Shown piece after piece: positions 49,913 through 57,034 of a stretch of DNA of 64,000 nucleotides. Location: positions 1 through 64,000 of the IMG/VR virus record IMGVR_UViG_3300047323_000320; one strand, written 5' to 3'. A model generated the notes under the pieces. The model was not told where the DNA came from, searched no databases, and saw only the letters and a list, made by a program, of their open reading frames with translations. The position numbers and the translations under genes are program-made. Position 1 is the stretch's first letter, and every line of letters starts with the position of its first letter. The DNA comes from a virus.

Positions 49913-50547
49913 GCAAATAGCTCCTCAAACAGGGCGTTCAGGTTTTGTGTGGCCTTCCCCTCGGTGTCTGCCTCGGGCACAGCAAGGCCGCGCGTAATGG
50001 CGTCACGAAACACGCCCCGACCGACGAGCGCCGTTTCGCACGGCTGAAAGTATGCCATGTAGTTGTTAAGGGCAGCACGCGTGCTGCGCACATCTATGCT
50101 GTTCTTGTGATACGGCACGTTGTTCAGAACGATGCGCGACCGGAAGGCGATGCCGGCTGACTTGAAACTGTCGAGCATGGCGGTCATGTCGTCCAGCGCC
50201 CACACGTCGAACTGGCTGGGCGCCATGGGAACCACAAGGTCATCGGCAAATGCGAGCGCGTGGGCGGCTTCGGGGCCACGCTTCCCGCCGACATCCACTA
50301 TAACCACATCGCTTTCAGTGCGCGCTGCTTCAAGGTCGCCCGTAATGTCGCCTGTGCCGACGCGGTAATGAACGCGTGGCAATACGCCCAGGTTGTCGCG
50401 CAGCAGGGACCACTTATGCGCGCTTCTCTGCCTGTCTGCATCGAATAGCGTAACCGTGCGCTTCCGTGCGGAGAACATGACGGCAAGGTTGGTAGACACG
50501 GTGCTTTTCCCCACGCCACCTTTCGGGTTGGCCACAACGATGAACAT
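49909..50547 (-). CDS. parA: ParA-family partition ATPase (type Ib, short)
   Basis: The 212-residue protein begins MFIVVANPKGGVGKST with the deviant Walker A (KGGVGKST, residues 9-16), continues to TLFDADRQRSAHKW (Walker A' region) and DVVIVDVGGKRGPEAAHALAFADDLVVPM (Walker B). There is no N-terminal helix-turn-helix, which marks the short type Ib form. The start has AGGAGGAAGT. It segregates low-copy DNA by moving over the nucleoid. With the RHH gene and the upstream repeats it makes a par operon. Confidence 0.88.
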   Translation of the reverse strand: MFIVVANPKGGVGKSTVSTNLAVMFSARKRTVTLFDADRQRSAHKWSLLRDNLGVLPRVHYRVGTGDITGDLEAARTESDVVIVDVGGKRGPEAAHALAFADDLVVPMAPSQFDVWALDDMTAMLDSFKSAGIAFRSRIVLNNVPYHKNSIDVRSTRAALNNYMAYFQPCETALVGRGVFRDAITRGLAVPEADTEGKATQNLNALFEELFA

Positions 50548-50554
50548 ACTTCCT

Positions 50555-50591
50555 CCTGTTTAGGCGCCCATAGTAGCGTGCCCTTAACAGG
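50555..50591. promoter_or_regulatory. Split CTGTTTAGG/CCCTTAACAG hairpin before parA
   Basis: CCTGTTTAGG (50555-50564) and CCTTAACAGG (50582-50591) are arms of an imperfect 10-bp palindrome with 17 bp between. The halves match the CTGTTTAGGA/CCCTTAACA element found elsewhere. It lies 7 bp before the parA start. Confidence 0.5.
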
Positions 50592-50827
50592 ATGAACAAG
50601 TGGATTGTGTGCGGTCGCGCTCGTTGGGCGTATGTATTGCTGTACGTATGTACGTAAGGAAGGGGAAAGGTATGGCGTCACGGCCCCCTGGCCATGTCAG
50701 CAGGGGGCCGTGACTAGGCTGCCACGCTTGCTATTTAACACCGGCGGCGAGCCGCTACCGGCGGGCGCTTGTGAGCGGGCTTTGTGTCGGGGCCTGCCTC
50801 GGGCCCGTGGGTGCGCCCCGTGGGTAA
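50592..50827. other. Upstream par region: GTAYGTA repeats and a 14-bp perfect inverted repeat
   Basis: No gene. TACGTATGTACGTA (50643-50656) with GTATGTAT nearby, then GTCACGGCCCCCTG (50677-50690), a 10-nt loop and CAGGGGGCCGTGAC (50701-50714). GC-rich stems fill the rest. The location upstream of parA is where a parS centromere and the par promoter would be expected. Confidence 0.5.
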
Positions 50828-51211
50828 TCAGTTCGTGGCGCTGCGGGGTTCGATCAGGCGGCGCTCGCCAATCACGTTCTCGGCCAGCATGCGCAGGGCC
50901 TCCCAATAGGCCCAGCCCGGTTGCGACGGGTCCATGCCCATGTCCCAGGTCAGGACCGCGTGGGCGAGGGAGCCGGCTTCCTGCGTCTGCACGTCCGGCG
51001 GCGCCAGGCGCGGCCAGAACACCGGGTTGTCCTCGCCCAGGCTGTTGTGAATCTGCGAGGTCGACATACTGGCGGGAAACGCCTTGTGGTGCCAGCCCTG
51101 GATCATGTGCGGACTGTCGCCGCGCGCCTCGATGTATACATAGACGTGCGTATGCTCGGCTTCGCGTACGTCGAAACGTACCTCCACCAGCTCATAGGTG
51201 CTATCGGCCAT
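50828..51211 (-). CDS. Hypothetical phage protein (127 aa)
   Basis: ATG 51211 (MADSTYELVEVRFDVREAEHTHVYVYIEARGDSPHMI) follows AAGGACCGAAGA. Strand-rich N-terminal half and helix-rich C-terminal half (SLAHAVLTWDMGMDPSQPGWAYWEALRMLAENVIGERRL). It ends in front of the hairpin upstream of parA. No family is recognised. Confidence 0.6.
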   Translation of the reverse strand: MADSTYELVEVRFDVREAEHTHVYVYIEARGDSPHMIQGWHHKAFPASMSTSQIHNSLGEDNPVFWPRLAPPDVQTQEAGSLAHAVLTWDMGMDPSQPGWAYWEALRMLAENVIGERRLIEPRSATN

Positions 51212-51452
51212 TCTTCGGTCCTTCTTGTGTATGTGGGGTTGCGTCGCTCTCACGGCGACGTGGAACGTTCAGGCTGCTCACCACGTAATCACCTGCCGGC
51301 ACCACATAGAAAAAGCGGCTCTCCAGGCAAACGGGGCGAGCGTCCTCCGCGCATTGTACGAAGTACCTCGTACGCAGTCGCGCAGAATACATCCACATGA
51401 CCATGAACAGCACCATCCCCAGCAACGCACCGTAGTAGAAATCGTCAGTCAC
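51201..51452 (-). CDS. Small membrane protein, GTG start (83 aa)
   Basis: GTG 51452 overlaps the upstream stop (GTGACTGA), giving MTDDFYYGALLGMVLFMVMWMYSAR with a single hydrophobic helix (about residues 7-24), then a beta-rich tail (RFFYVVPAGDYVVSSLNVP). It is a likely inner-membrane protein. It overlaps the next gene by 11 bp. Confidence 0.5.
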   Translation of the reverse strand: MTDDFYYGALLGMVLFMVMWMYSARLRTRYFVQCAEDARPVCLESRFFYVVPAGDYVVSSLNVPRRRESDATPHTQEGPKNGR

Positions 51453-51834
51453 CGCCCCAGCCCCCGCCGCAGTCGCTCGATGAAGAGCCGCTGTCGCTGC
51501 TCGATGAGCTGCTGTCGCACGACGATGAGCTGACGCCGTAGTCGATGTCGCTGGAGCTGGGCCGCGCGTCGCAGCTGCCGGCGATCGGCGATAGGGATTC
51601 CGTTGCCGGTGCGGGCACGAAATGAACCGTGCTGCCATTGGCCATGCGCCACGTTTCCGTCACATCAGGCTCGTTGTTCACATAACGCGAACTGGAAGAG
51701 TTCACGGAATGCGAAGTGTGGTACTTGTGGCAGCGGCCGCAGTATTTGTGCTTGATGTCGTTGCTGTTGTACGACGCGCTGCCGCACTGGTCGCAGCGGA
51801 TCGCGCGGCCGTTGTCAATCATGGTGTAGCTCAT
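51445..51834 (-). CDS. Zinc-ribbon protein with Ser/Gly-rich tail (129 aa)
   Basis: ATG 51834 (MSYTMIDNGRAIRCDQCGSASYNSNDIKHKYCGRCHKYH) follows AAAGGAGAGAAC. CDQC and CGRC form a zinc ribbon at residues about 14-40. A low-complexity tail (SSSSSSDSGSSSSDCGGGWGGD) ends the protein; this type of CGGGWGG tail is common in small bacterial proteins of unknown role. Nucleic-acid binding is plausible. Confidence 0.65.
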   Translation of the reverse strand: MSYTMIDNGRAIRCDQCGSASYNSNDIKHKYCGRCHKYHTSHSVNSSSSRYVNNEPDVTETWRMANGSTVHFVPAPATESLSPIAGSCDARPSSSDIDYGVSSSSCDSSSSSSDSGSSSSDCGGGWGGD

Positions 51835-52028
51835 GTTCTCTCCTTTGCCTGTGCCGCCTGAACGCGGCCTAATAAACGTTCGAACCGTTGCTTCTCGGCT
51901 TCGCACACTTCCAGTTCCTCGGCGTATTCAAACACGTCGGGGCAGCTGCCGATATGCATTTGCACGTCGCTGATGGCATGCGACAGCGCGCATGCAACCA
52001 GTTCTAGGTTCTTGCCCGTGAAGCGCAT
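51831..52028 (-). CDS. Small helical protein (65 aa)
   Basis: MRFTGKNLELVACALSHAISDVQMHIGSCPDVFEYAEELEVCEAEKQRFERLLGRV. Helical throughout with an acidic coiled C-terminus. It overlaps the zinc-ribbon genes on both sides (4 bp and 25 bp). Function unknown. Confidence 0.55.
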   Translation of the reverse strand: MRFTGKNLELVACALSHAISDVQMHIGSCPDVFEYAEELEVCEAEKQRFERLLGRVQAAQAKERT

Positions 52029-52225
52029 CTAAGCCTCTCCATGTATTCATTCCACTCGCGCTCGCAGCGGTCGCACGAGTCGCCGTAAAACTCCACTTCC
52101 ACGGCCGTCAGAATCTCGCCGCACTCGCTGCAGGCCCGGTAGGCGCACACCAGGCAGCGGTAGTGCGGCATGCCCACGTCCTCGGCGTACTGACAGTTCG
52201 GCCCGCCCTGGGCACAGGTCGTCAT
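52004..52225 (-). CDS. Cysteine-rich zinc-ribbon protein (73 aa)
   Basis: MTTCAQGGPNCQYAED then CLVCAYRACSECGEI and CDRCEREWNEYMERL: several CxxC pairs that could bind two zinc ions. ATG 52225 is coupled to the gene upstream. Likely nucleic-acid or protein binder; function unknown. Confidence 0.6.
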   Translation of the reverse strand: MTTCAQGGPNCQYAEDVGMPHYRCLVCAYRACSECGEILTAVEVEFYGDSCDRCEREWNEYMERLRCASRART

Positions 52226-52914
52226 GCGACCGCCCGCAGCAGCGCGTCGAACGGTCCCGCGTAGACGCCCAGGCGCCGCGCTTCGATCACCGCGTGGTAT
52301 TTCTGGAAGTGGCGCGCGTGGCGCTCGCGCGGCGTGAGCAGCACGCGTTTCACGTCGAACCCGTTGCCCAGCGTAAAACGCGGCGTCTGCTGGCTGCGGT
52401 GGCCCACGCGGTCATAGCCACACACGCGCATGCGCTGCAGCGGCACCACGCCTTCGCGCATGAGGCGCACGAAGCGGCCCACGCCCGATATGGTGAGCCC
52501 GCTGAACGCGGCCATTTCGTGAATGTTCATCGGCCCGTTGGTGGCCAGCTCCAGCACGAGTGCATGGCGCGCGGCGTGCCGGTTCTTGCGCTTGCGGTCG
52601 GGCGCATAGCGGCCCACGCGCACAATCTTCGCGTCAGGGGCGTCGCCGATCCCGTACAGGGGAATGTGAGGCCCCGCGCCCACGGGCGGCTCCCAAGCCG
52701 CTATACGCACGCGTGGCAGGCCCGGTACACCCTTCTTCAGGTGGCGCATGTACTTCGACATGCCCTCATGCCCCAGGAACACGAGTGGCGAGAGCTGGCG
52801 CGCGGTCATCGGGCCGTGCTGCTGGAGCGCGGCGACGATGCGTTTTTCGCCCCGGTACTTCGGGAAGTTGTACGCACCGCCGCGCTTGCGTTTGGGTTCA
52901 GCTGCGTTCGCCAT
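52222..52914 (-). CDS. Protein with two winged-helix-like DNA-binding segments (229 aa)
   Basis: ATG 52914 (MANAAEPKRKRGGAYNFPKYRGEKRIVAAL). Two similar helix-turn-helix patterns appear: GPMTARQLSPLVFLGHEGMSKYMRHLKKG (about residues 33-62) and GPMNIHEMAAFSGLTISGVGRFVRLMREG (about 124-152), each followed by strands. The opening is basic. It would be a bivalent DNA-binding regulator; targets unknown. No strong ribosome site is visible. Confidence 0.65.
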   Translation of the reverse strand: MANAAEPKRKRGGAYNFPKYRGEKRIVAALQQHGPMTARQLSPLVFLGHEGMSKYMRHLKKGVPGLPRVRIAAWEPPVGAGPHIPLYGIGDAPDAKIVRVGRYAPDRKRKNRHAARHALVLELATNGPMNIHEMAAFSGLTISGVGRFVRLMREGVVPLQRMRVCGYDRVGHRSQQTPRFTLGNGFDVKRVLLTPRERHARHFQKYHAVIEARRLGVYAGPFDALLRAVA

Positions 52915-53185
52915 ACCGGATTTCAGGCCAGAAAATGATGAGGGCGCGCGAACTGGTGTCGTACTGCGCGGTCTCCAGGATCGCGTCCAGGTCATCGGCG
53001 TCCATCGCTGAGCGGCCCGTGGTCGCCTCCTGCATCATCATGGCGCCCAGCCGCAGCGGGTTGCCGTCCTTGCGGTCCAGCTCCACAGCCAGCGCACCAT
53101 ACGGGCGCCGGTCGTAGGGGTAGGGCGTGCCACAGAAGCCCTGGTGGCCCAGGTCCTCCAGCAGCTCCTGGAACGTGTCAAACAT
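52898..53185 (-). CDS. Hypothetical protein (95 aa)
   Basis: MFDTFQELLEDLGHQGFCGTPYPYDRRPYGALAVELDRKDGNPLRLGAMMM to LIIFWPEIRYGERS. Mixed alpha/beta, acidic middle (DADDLDAILETAQ). It overlaps its neighbours by 17 and 8 bp. No family is recognised. Confidence 0.6.
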   Translation of the reverse strand: MFDTFQELLEDLGHQGFCGTPYPYDRRPYGALAVELDRKDGNPLRLGAMMMQEATTGRSAMDADDLDAILETAQYDTSSRALIIFWPEIRYGERS

Positions 53186-53576
53186 GGCTGACTCCCCGGC
53201 GCAACGCGCGCAGCTTCGCGATGTTCAGCCGCAGCTCGGCGGCCGCTTCCTTCGGGTCGTTGCCGTTCTCCAGCCACGCGGCCGTACACTCCAGCGAATT
53301 CTGCAGCTTCCATTCGAACTCGCTGAGGCTGTTGGTGCCCTGCGTCGACGCCACCGGGTCCGCATAGAGCGGCACGCCGATGTTCGACACGTTCTCGCGG
53401 AACAGGATCGCCATGTGCCGGCCGAACGTGGCGACGTTCTCCAGCACGTCCGGCGCGCCCACGAAGCACACGGGCATCTGGATTTTCGCGAGGGACAGCT
53501 GGCGCTCGCGCTGGGCCTTCTCGCCGTCGCGAAAGCCGACGTTGTAGGACTGCGCGAATTCAGTTGCTGCGCTCAT
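53178..53576 (-). CDS. Hypothetical protein (132 aa)
   Basis: MSAATEFAQSYNVGFRDGEKAQRERQLSLAKIQMPVCFVGAPDVLENVATFGRHMAILFREN. Amphipathic helices with a strand core, and C-terminal helix LRLNIAKLRALRRGV. Part of the coupled leftward chain. Function unknown. Confidence 0.6.
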   Translation of the reverse strand: MSAATEFAQSYNVGFRDGEKAQRERQLSLAKIQMPVCFVGAPDVLENVATFGRHMAILFRENVSNIGVPLYADPVASTQGTNSLSEFEWKLQNSLECTAAWLENGNDPKEAAAELRLNIAKLRALRRGVSHV

Positions 53577-53754
53577 GACTCACTCCCTCGATTGAGTTGG
53601 CGGTGTCGCGCAGGCCGCTCACGATCGCTTCGCGGTACTGCGCGTTATCCAGGTCGCCGGCAGCGGTCATAACCAGCTGGCCGTCCTCTTCGGTGAACGC
53701 GACGAAAAACACCGCCTCTTCTGTCTCTATCTCAAAATCGTTCGGCTCGTTCAT
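53560..53754 (-). CDS. Small acidic protein (64 aa)
   Basis: ATG 53754 (MNEPNDFEIETEEAVFFVAFTEEDGQLVMTAAGDLD) is coupled to the methyltransferase-like gene (ATGA). Strongly acidic, strand-rich; small acidic early phage proteins are sometimes DNA mimics, but no such function is shown. Confidence 0.55.
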   Translation of the reverse strand: MNEPNDFEIETEEAVFFVAFTEEDGQLVMTAAGDLDNAQYREAIVSGLRDTANSIEGVSHERSN

Positions 53755-54401
53755 ACAAGCTCCGCAACATGGTTGGCTTTGAAGCACGCGCGGGCAAACC
53801 CCAGCGGCGTCGCGCTCCGAATGTTGTGCCGCTCGGGTCCCGGCGGGCACTTGTGGATACGGTCGTCCGGCTGGCCCACGTCCAGCAGGCGAGCCGCCAT
53901 GGGCATTACGAAGCCGCCGCCGGTCCACAGGCAGGTGCGCTTCCTGTAGTTGTCGGCCGGCTCATACTCGGTGTAGTAGTGCGGCTGAAACGTGTAATCG
54001 CACTTGCGCCAGTGGCTCGCGATGTTGCTCACCGGGTTTTCGATCAGGTAGGGCGCGCCGCTCCACTCGCAGAACTCGGCGGCCGTGGCGAACATTTCCA
54101 CGCTTAGCGCGAGCTTGCGCAGGCCCTTGCCCTTGAACCATCGCGCGCCCGATACGGCCAGGTGATCGCACGGCGGGAAAGCCGTGACGAACGCGATGCG
54201 CGAGCGGTCGACGGGGCACAGCCAGGGTTTTGTGAGGTCCCAATGAACCTTGTGCAGACGGCCTTCCGTGGTAACGCCGCCGGTCTCGTAGGCGGGCGGG
54301 TGCTGAAGGTCAACGATCCAGCACTCATAGCCGGCCTCAAGCCACGGCTCAACCATCTTGCCGGTCACGTCAAACAGGCTGATAACAACGTCGCGCATCA
54401 T
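53751..54401 (-). CDS. C5-cytosine methyltransferase-like protein
   Basis: ATG 54401 (MMRDVVISLFDVTGKMVEPWLEAGYECWIVDLQHP) opens with a SAM-binding motif I. The catalytic block is AFPPCDHLAVSGARWF, with C78 in PPC as the probable nucleophile, followed by LIENPVSN (E121-N122-P123) as motif VI. C-terminal PLGFARACFKANHV is as in phage members. At 216 residues it is short, lacking most of a target-recognition domain. It may methylate cytosine in phage DNA for protection, or be an inactive relative. It ends ATGA-coupled to the acidic gene. Confidence 0.75.
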   Translation of the reverse strand: MMRDVVISLFDVTGKMVEPWLEAGYECWIVDLQHPPAYETGGVTTEGRLHKVHWDLTKPWLCPVDRSRIAFVTAFPPCDHLAVSGARWFKGKGLRKLALSVEMFATAAEFCEWSGAPYLIENPVSNIASHWRKCDYTFQPHYYTEYEPADNYRKRTCLWTGGGFVMPMAARLLDVGQPDDRIHKCPPGPERHNIRSATPLGFARACFKANHVAELV

Positions 54402-54490
54402 TGTGGCTCCGCACCGTAGAGCAGCGCCCAGGCGCTTCCGATGATCGTGAGGAACACGAACACACCGAACAGCCAGCTCAGCAGTTCCAT
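54398..54490 (-). CDS. 30-residue membrane peptide
   Basis: MELLSWLFGVFVFLTIIGSA followed by WALLYGAEPQ is one hydrophobic helix. Its stop overlaps the methyltransferase-like gene start (CAATGATG), and its start overlaps the end of the gene before it. The tight coupling suggests it is translated; a role cannot be inferred. Confidence 0.45.
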   Translation of the reverse strand: MELLSWLFGVFVFLTIIGSAWALLYGAEPQ

Positions 54491-54657
54491 GGCCTCTTCT
54501 CTTGCGTGGTATCGGGTTGCTGATCCAGCAATTCGATAGCCGCCTCACTCACGGCGGTATCGAATGCCTGCATCGCTTCCACGCGGCCCCAGCCGGTCTT
54601 GGCCTGGAGTCGCGCGGAGAACTTCGCACGGACCAGCTCAATGAGCTGGGCATTCAT
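54478..54657 (-). CDS. Small helical protein (59 aa)
   Basis: MNAQLIELVRAKFSARLQAK, then TGWGRVEAMQAFDTAVSEAAIELLDQQP. ATG 54657 lies 2 bp after the stop of the DUF2815 gene and its own stop overlaps the membrane peptide gene. Compact helices; function unknown. Confidence 0.55.
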   Translation of the reverse strand: MNAQLIELVRAKFSARLQAKTGWGRVEAMQAFDTAVSEAAIELLDQQPDTTQEKRPWNC

Positions 54658-54659
54658 GC

Positions 54660-55298
54660 TCAGTCCAGGAAGTCGCCGCCGGCGGTCGCCGGTGCTTCCA
54701 CGCCTTCCACGTCGCCGAACTCGTTGGCAACCTGGCCTGCGTCCTGCTGGCCCTTGCCGAACGGCACGCCCTTGGCTGAGAACTGCACGGCCTTCCAGCG
54801 CGTCGACACGCCGTTTTTGTCCGTGTCGTAGCCGAAGAAGTCGAGCTTCACGTAACCGAAGTCGCCCGACTGCCAGCCCTGCGTGTCCGACAGGTCCAGC
54901 GGAATGCTCTTCGGCGACAGCGTTACCGGCGCGTTATCCAGGTCGGCGCGCGTGCTGATGTACATACAGCCGGGGTAGCGCGGATTGCCCTCGTTGTCGG
55001 TCTCGGTATCGCCGTCCTTCAGGCAGGTATCGAACTTGGCGAGCGGCTTGCCGAACTTCTTGGTGAGCGCGTGCTGGATACGCTCGCGCACGAACTTCAG
55101 CAGCTCCGTGTCGGTCTTTTCGATCACCACGACGACGCTGAACTCGTCGCACTTGCGCATCTTGTTCAGGCGCGGTTTCCAGGCCGCCATGTGCGACAGG
55201 CGCACCGGGCCGAAAATCGCGGTCGAGCCCGACTTGTTATCAGCGTCGGTGACGATCGTCTTGAGCTTGCCTTTGCCTTCGCGGGAAAAATCAGTCAT
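54660..55298 (-). CDS. DUF2815-family ssDNA-binding protein
   Basis: The 212-residue protein opens MTDFSREGKGKLKTIVTDADN and contains TAIFGPVRLSHMAAWKPR, EFSVVVVIEKTDTELLKFVRERI, and GYDTDKNGVSTRWKAVQFSAKGVPFGKGQQ, the DUF2815 signature. The family is thought to be ssDNA-binding (OB-fold) in phage replication and recombination. The acidic C-terminus GGDFLD fits such proteins. It follows the Cas4-like exonuclease gene, the usual partner in this gene set. Confidence 0.85.
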   Translation of the reverse strand: MTDFSREGKGKLKTIVTDADNKSGSTAIFGPVRLSHMAAWKPRLNKMRKCDEFSVVVVIEKTDTELLKFVRERIQHALTKKFGKPLAKFDTCLKDGDTETDNEGNPRYPGCMYISTRADLDNAPVTLSPKSIPLDLSDTQGWQSGDFGYVKLDFFGYDTDKNGVSTRWKAVQFSAKGVPFGKGQQDAGQVANEFGDVEGVEAPATAGGDFLD

Positions 55299-55318
55299 GT
55301 TTTAAGGTCTCTTCAGGT

Positions 55319-56611
55319 TCATTCAACGGGTTCGAAGCCTTCAGCGGCTTTCGCTTTGTCATCCAGCTCGGGCCTGGGGTCGGTCTCATCCACGAGAACC
55401 GGCTTGCCGCGCGGCTTCGTGATGTACTCGCCCAGCAGGGCCTCAAACTTTTTCTTGCCTTTGAGCAGCGCGGTCATGTCCGTGATACCCAGCAGCTTCT
55501 GCTTCAGGTACTGCTCGGGTTTGAAGCCTTCGAGCGCGAGCGCCGTCTTAACTGCACCTTCATCCGTGTACTTGCGATTGGCGCGGCCTTCAACGAGCTT
55601 TTTGCCCTTGAACTTCTTGCCCTTTCCTGCCTCTTCGAGCGCCCATGTTTCCAGGTCGCCCGCCCACTTCTGCAAGTGCTGCGCTTCCGCGAGGCACTGG
55701 ATTACTTCATCGTCCGTCAACAGCGCCGGCTCGCGGAACTGGTAAATCGTCATGGCTCTCATCCGTTCGTTGCGCTCGCGGCAGTGAACCTTCGCCTTGC
55801 AGAACTGGCACGCTTCGGCGTCCGAAGCGTTGAATTCCACGTTACTCAGGTCTCCGGTTTCCATCGCGTGCCACACGCGGTCGGCGGTCGGCTTCACGCG
55901 GCTTTCCGCCCACTCCAGCAACTCGGCAACGGAAATTTCCCACTGCGCGATGTTGTTGATGCGCGGCTGGTACAGGTTCAGCACCACGCGCTTCAGGTCA
56001 AACAGATGCCGGAACATGTTCCAGGCGCCCAGCGCGTACAGCATCAGCTGCACGTTTTCTTCCACGCCTACGAACACGCCCTTGCCATACTTCAGGTCCG
56101 TCACGTCCAGCACTTCGTCACTGATAATCACGCAGTCGCCGGTTCCGAATCCTTCCGGGACCCAGGGCGAGAAGTCCACGCGCTGCTCAATGAAAACGAT
56201 CGCGTCGGGGTTGCGCTGCTTTGCTTCCTCGATACGGCCCTGCACGTAGTCGATGTAGTCCTGAACGTACTCCTGCATGTCGGCGGGGTAGGCCGTTTCA
56301 AGCTCTTCGAGTGCTTCATCGCGCAGGTCCCAGGCGCGCTGAATGACCGTGGCTTCTGCCAGGCCTTCCAGCATTACGCACAGGCCCCACTCGATGTCTA
56401 CACGTTTGCGCTCCAGCCATTCGTGCGCAGTAAGTCCTGCTTCCAGAGCCTCGCCGGCCCATGTGTGGGCTCGGGTTCCTTCCTCGGAGAATGAGCTGGC
56501 CTTGTCAGCGAATCCCAGCTCAGCCCAGGCAGATGCAGTGCAATGCATCCACCGATGAGCCCCACTAGCAGATAGCTTGGCGTGCGCACGCGGATTTTCA
56601 TGAACGCTCAT
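55319..56611 (-). CDS. DUF2800/Cas4-like (PD-(D/E)XK) exonuclease
   Basis: Start ATG 56611 (MSVHENPRAHAKLSASGAHRWMHCTASA) is ATGA-coupled; the longer frame to 56839 lies over the preceding gene. The 430-residue protein matches the DUF2800 family of Cas4/RecB-like nucleases. Features are HRWMHC, IVFIEQRVDFSPWVPEGFGTGDCVIISDEVLDVTDLKYGKG (acidic nuclease core with the DxK-like DLKYGKG) and a zinc- or Fe-S-like EACQFCKAKVHCRE near residue 290. It probably resects DNA ends for phage recombination. Confidence 0.85.
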   Translation of the reverse strand: MSVHENPRAHAKLSASGAHRWMHCTASAWAELGFADKASSFSEEGTRAHTWAGEALEAGLTAHEWLERKRVDIEWGLCVMLEGLAEATVIQRAWDLRDEALEELETAYPADMQEYVQDYIDYVQGRIEEAKQRNPDAIVFIEQRVDFSPWVPEGFGTGDCVIISDEVLDVTDLKYGKGVFVGVEENVQLMLYALGAWNMFRHLFDLKRVVLNLYQPRINNIAQWEISVAELLEWAESRVKPTADRVWHAMETGDLSNVEFNASDAEACQFCKAKVHCRERNERMRAMTIYQFREPALLTDDEVIQCLAEAQHLQKWAGDLETWALEEAGKGKKFKGKKLVEGRANRKYTDEGAVKTALALEGFKPEQYLKQKLLGITDMTALLKGKKKFEALLGEYITKPRGKPVLVDETDPRPELDDKAKAAEGFEPVE

Positions 56612-57027
56612 TGCCCCTGCGCAGCATCGCCGTGCACCGTTGCGTCGTTCGCCGCGACGCCAGTGACACGCTCGATGCTCGTTCCGCCGATCTTGTCCAT
56701 CAGCTCGGGCAGGACCTCGCACACGGCCGCAAGGAAACGATGGCACGGGTTGTACGGGTCGAACTCCTGCGAGCCGATGAGTACGCCCTGAATGGCCAGT
56801 TCGAACTCGCCGGTCTCTTCGTGCTTCTTCAGCATGCACTGAACGACGGTCGAGCCTTCCGGCAGCGTCGGCAGGTTCTTGAGTGCTTCGGCCTGTTCGT
56901 TCAGCTCTGCGTGCAGCTCGGTCAGCTCTGCGTGCAGCTCGGCGTGGGCCTCACTTGCCGCCGGCGCAACGAATGTGACGCCTGCAGCATCTTCTTGTGT
57001 GTTGGTCTCTTCGCGAATGTCGGTCAT
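56608..57027 (-). CDS. Hypothetical protein with HAEL repeats (139 aa)
   Basis: MTDIREETNTQEDAAGVTF to AAQGQ. Residues about 28-45 hold HAELHAELTELHAELNEQ, a tandem repeat encoded by an exact DNA repeat (GCTCTGCGTGCAGCTCG). The middle is a strand-rich domain (GSTVVQCMLKKHEETGEFELAIQGVLIG) with a hydrophobic helical end. Conserved partner position next to the Cas4-like gene, but no named family. Confidence 0.6.
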   Translation of the reverse strand: MTDIREETNTQEDAAGVTFVAPAASEAHAELHAELTELHAELNEQAEALKNLPTLPEGSTVVQCMLKKHEETGEFELAIQGVLIGSQEFDPYNPCHRFLAAVCEVLPELMDKIGGTSIERVTGVAANDATVHGDAAQGQ

Positions 57028-57034
57028 GGTCTGT

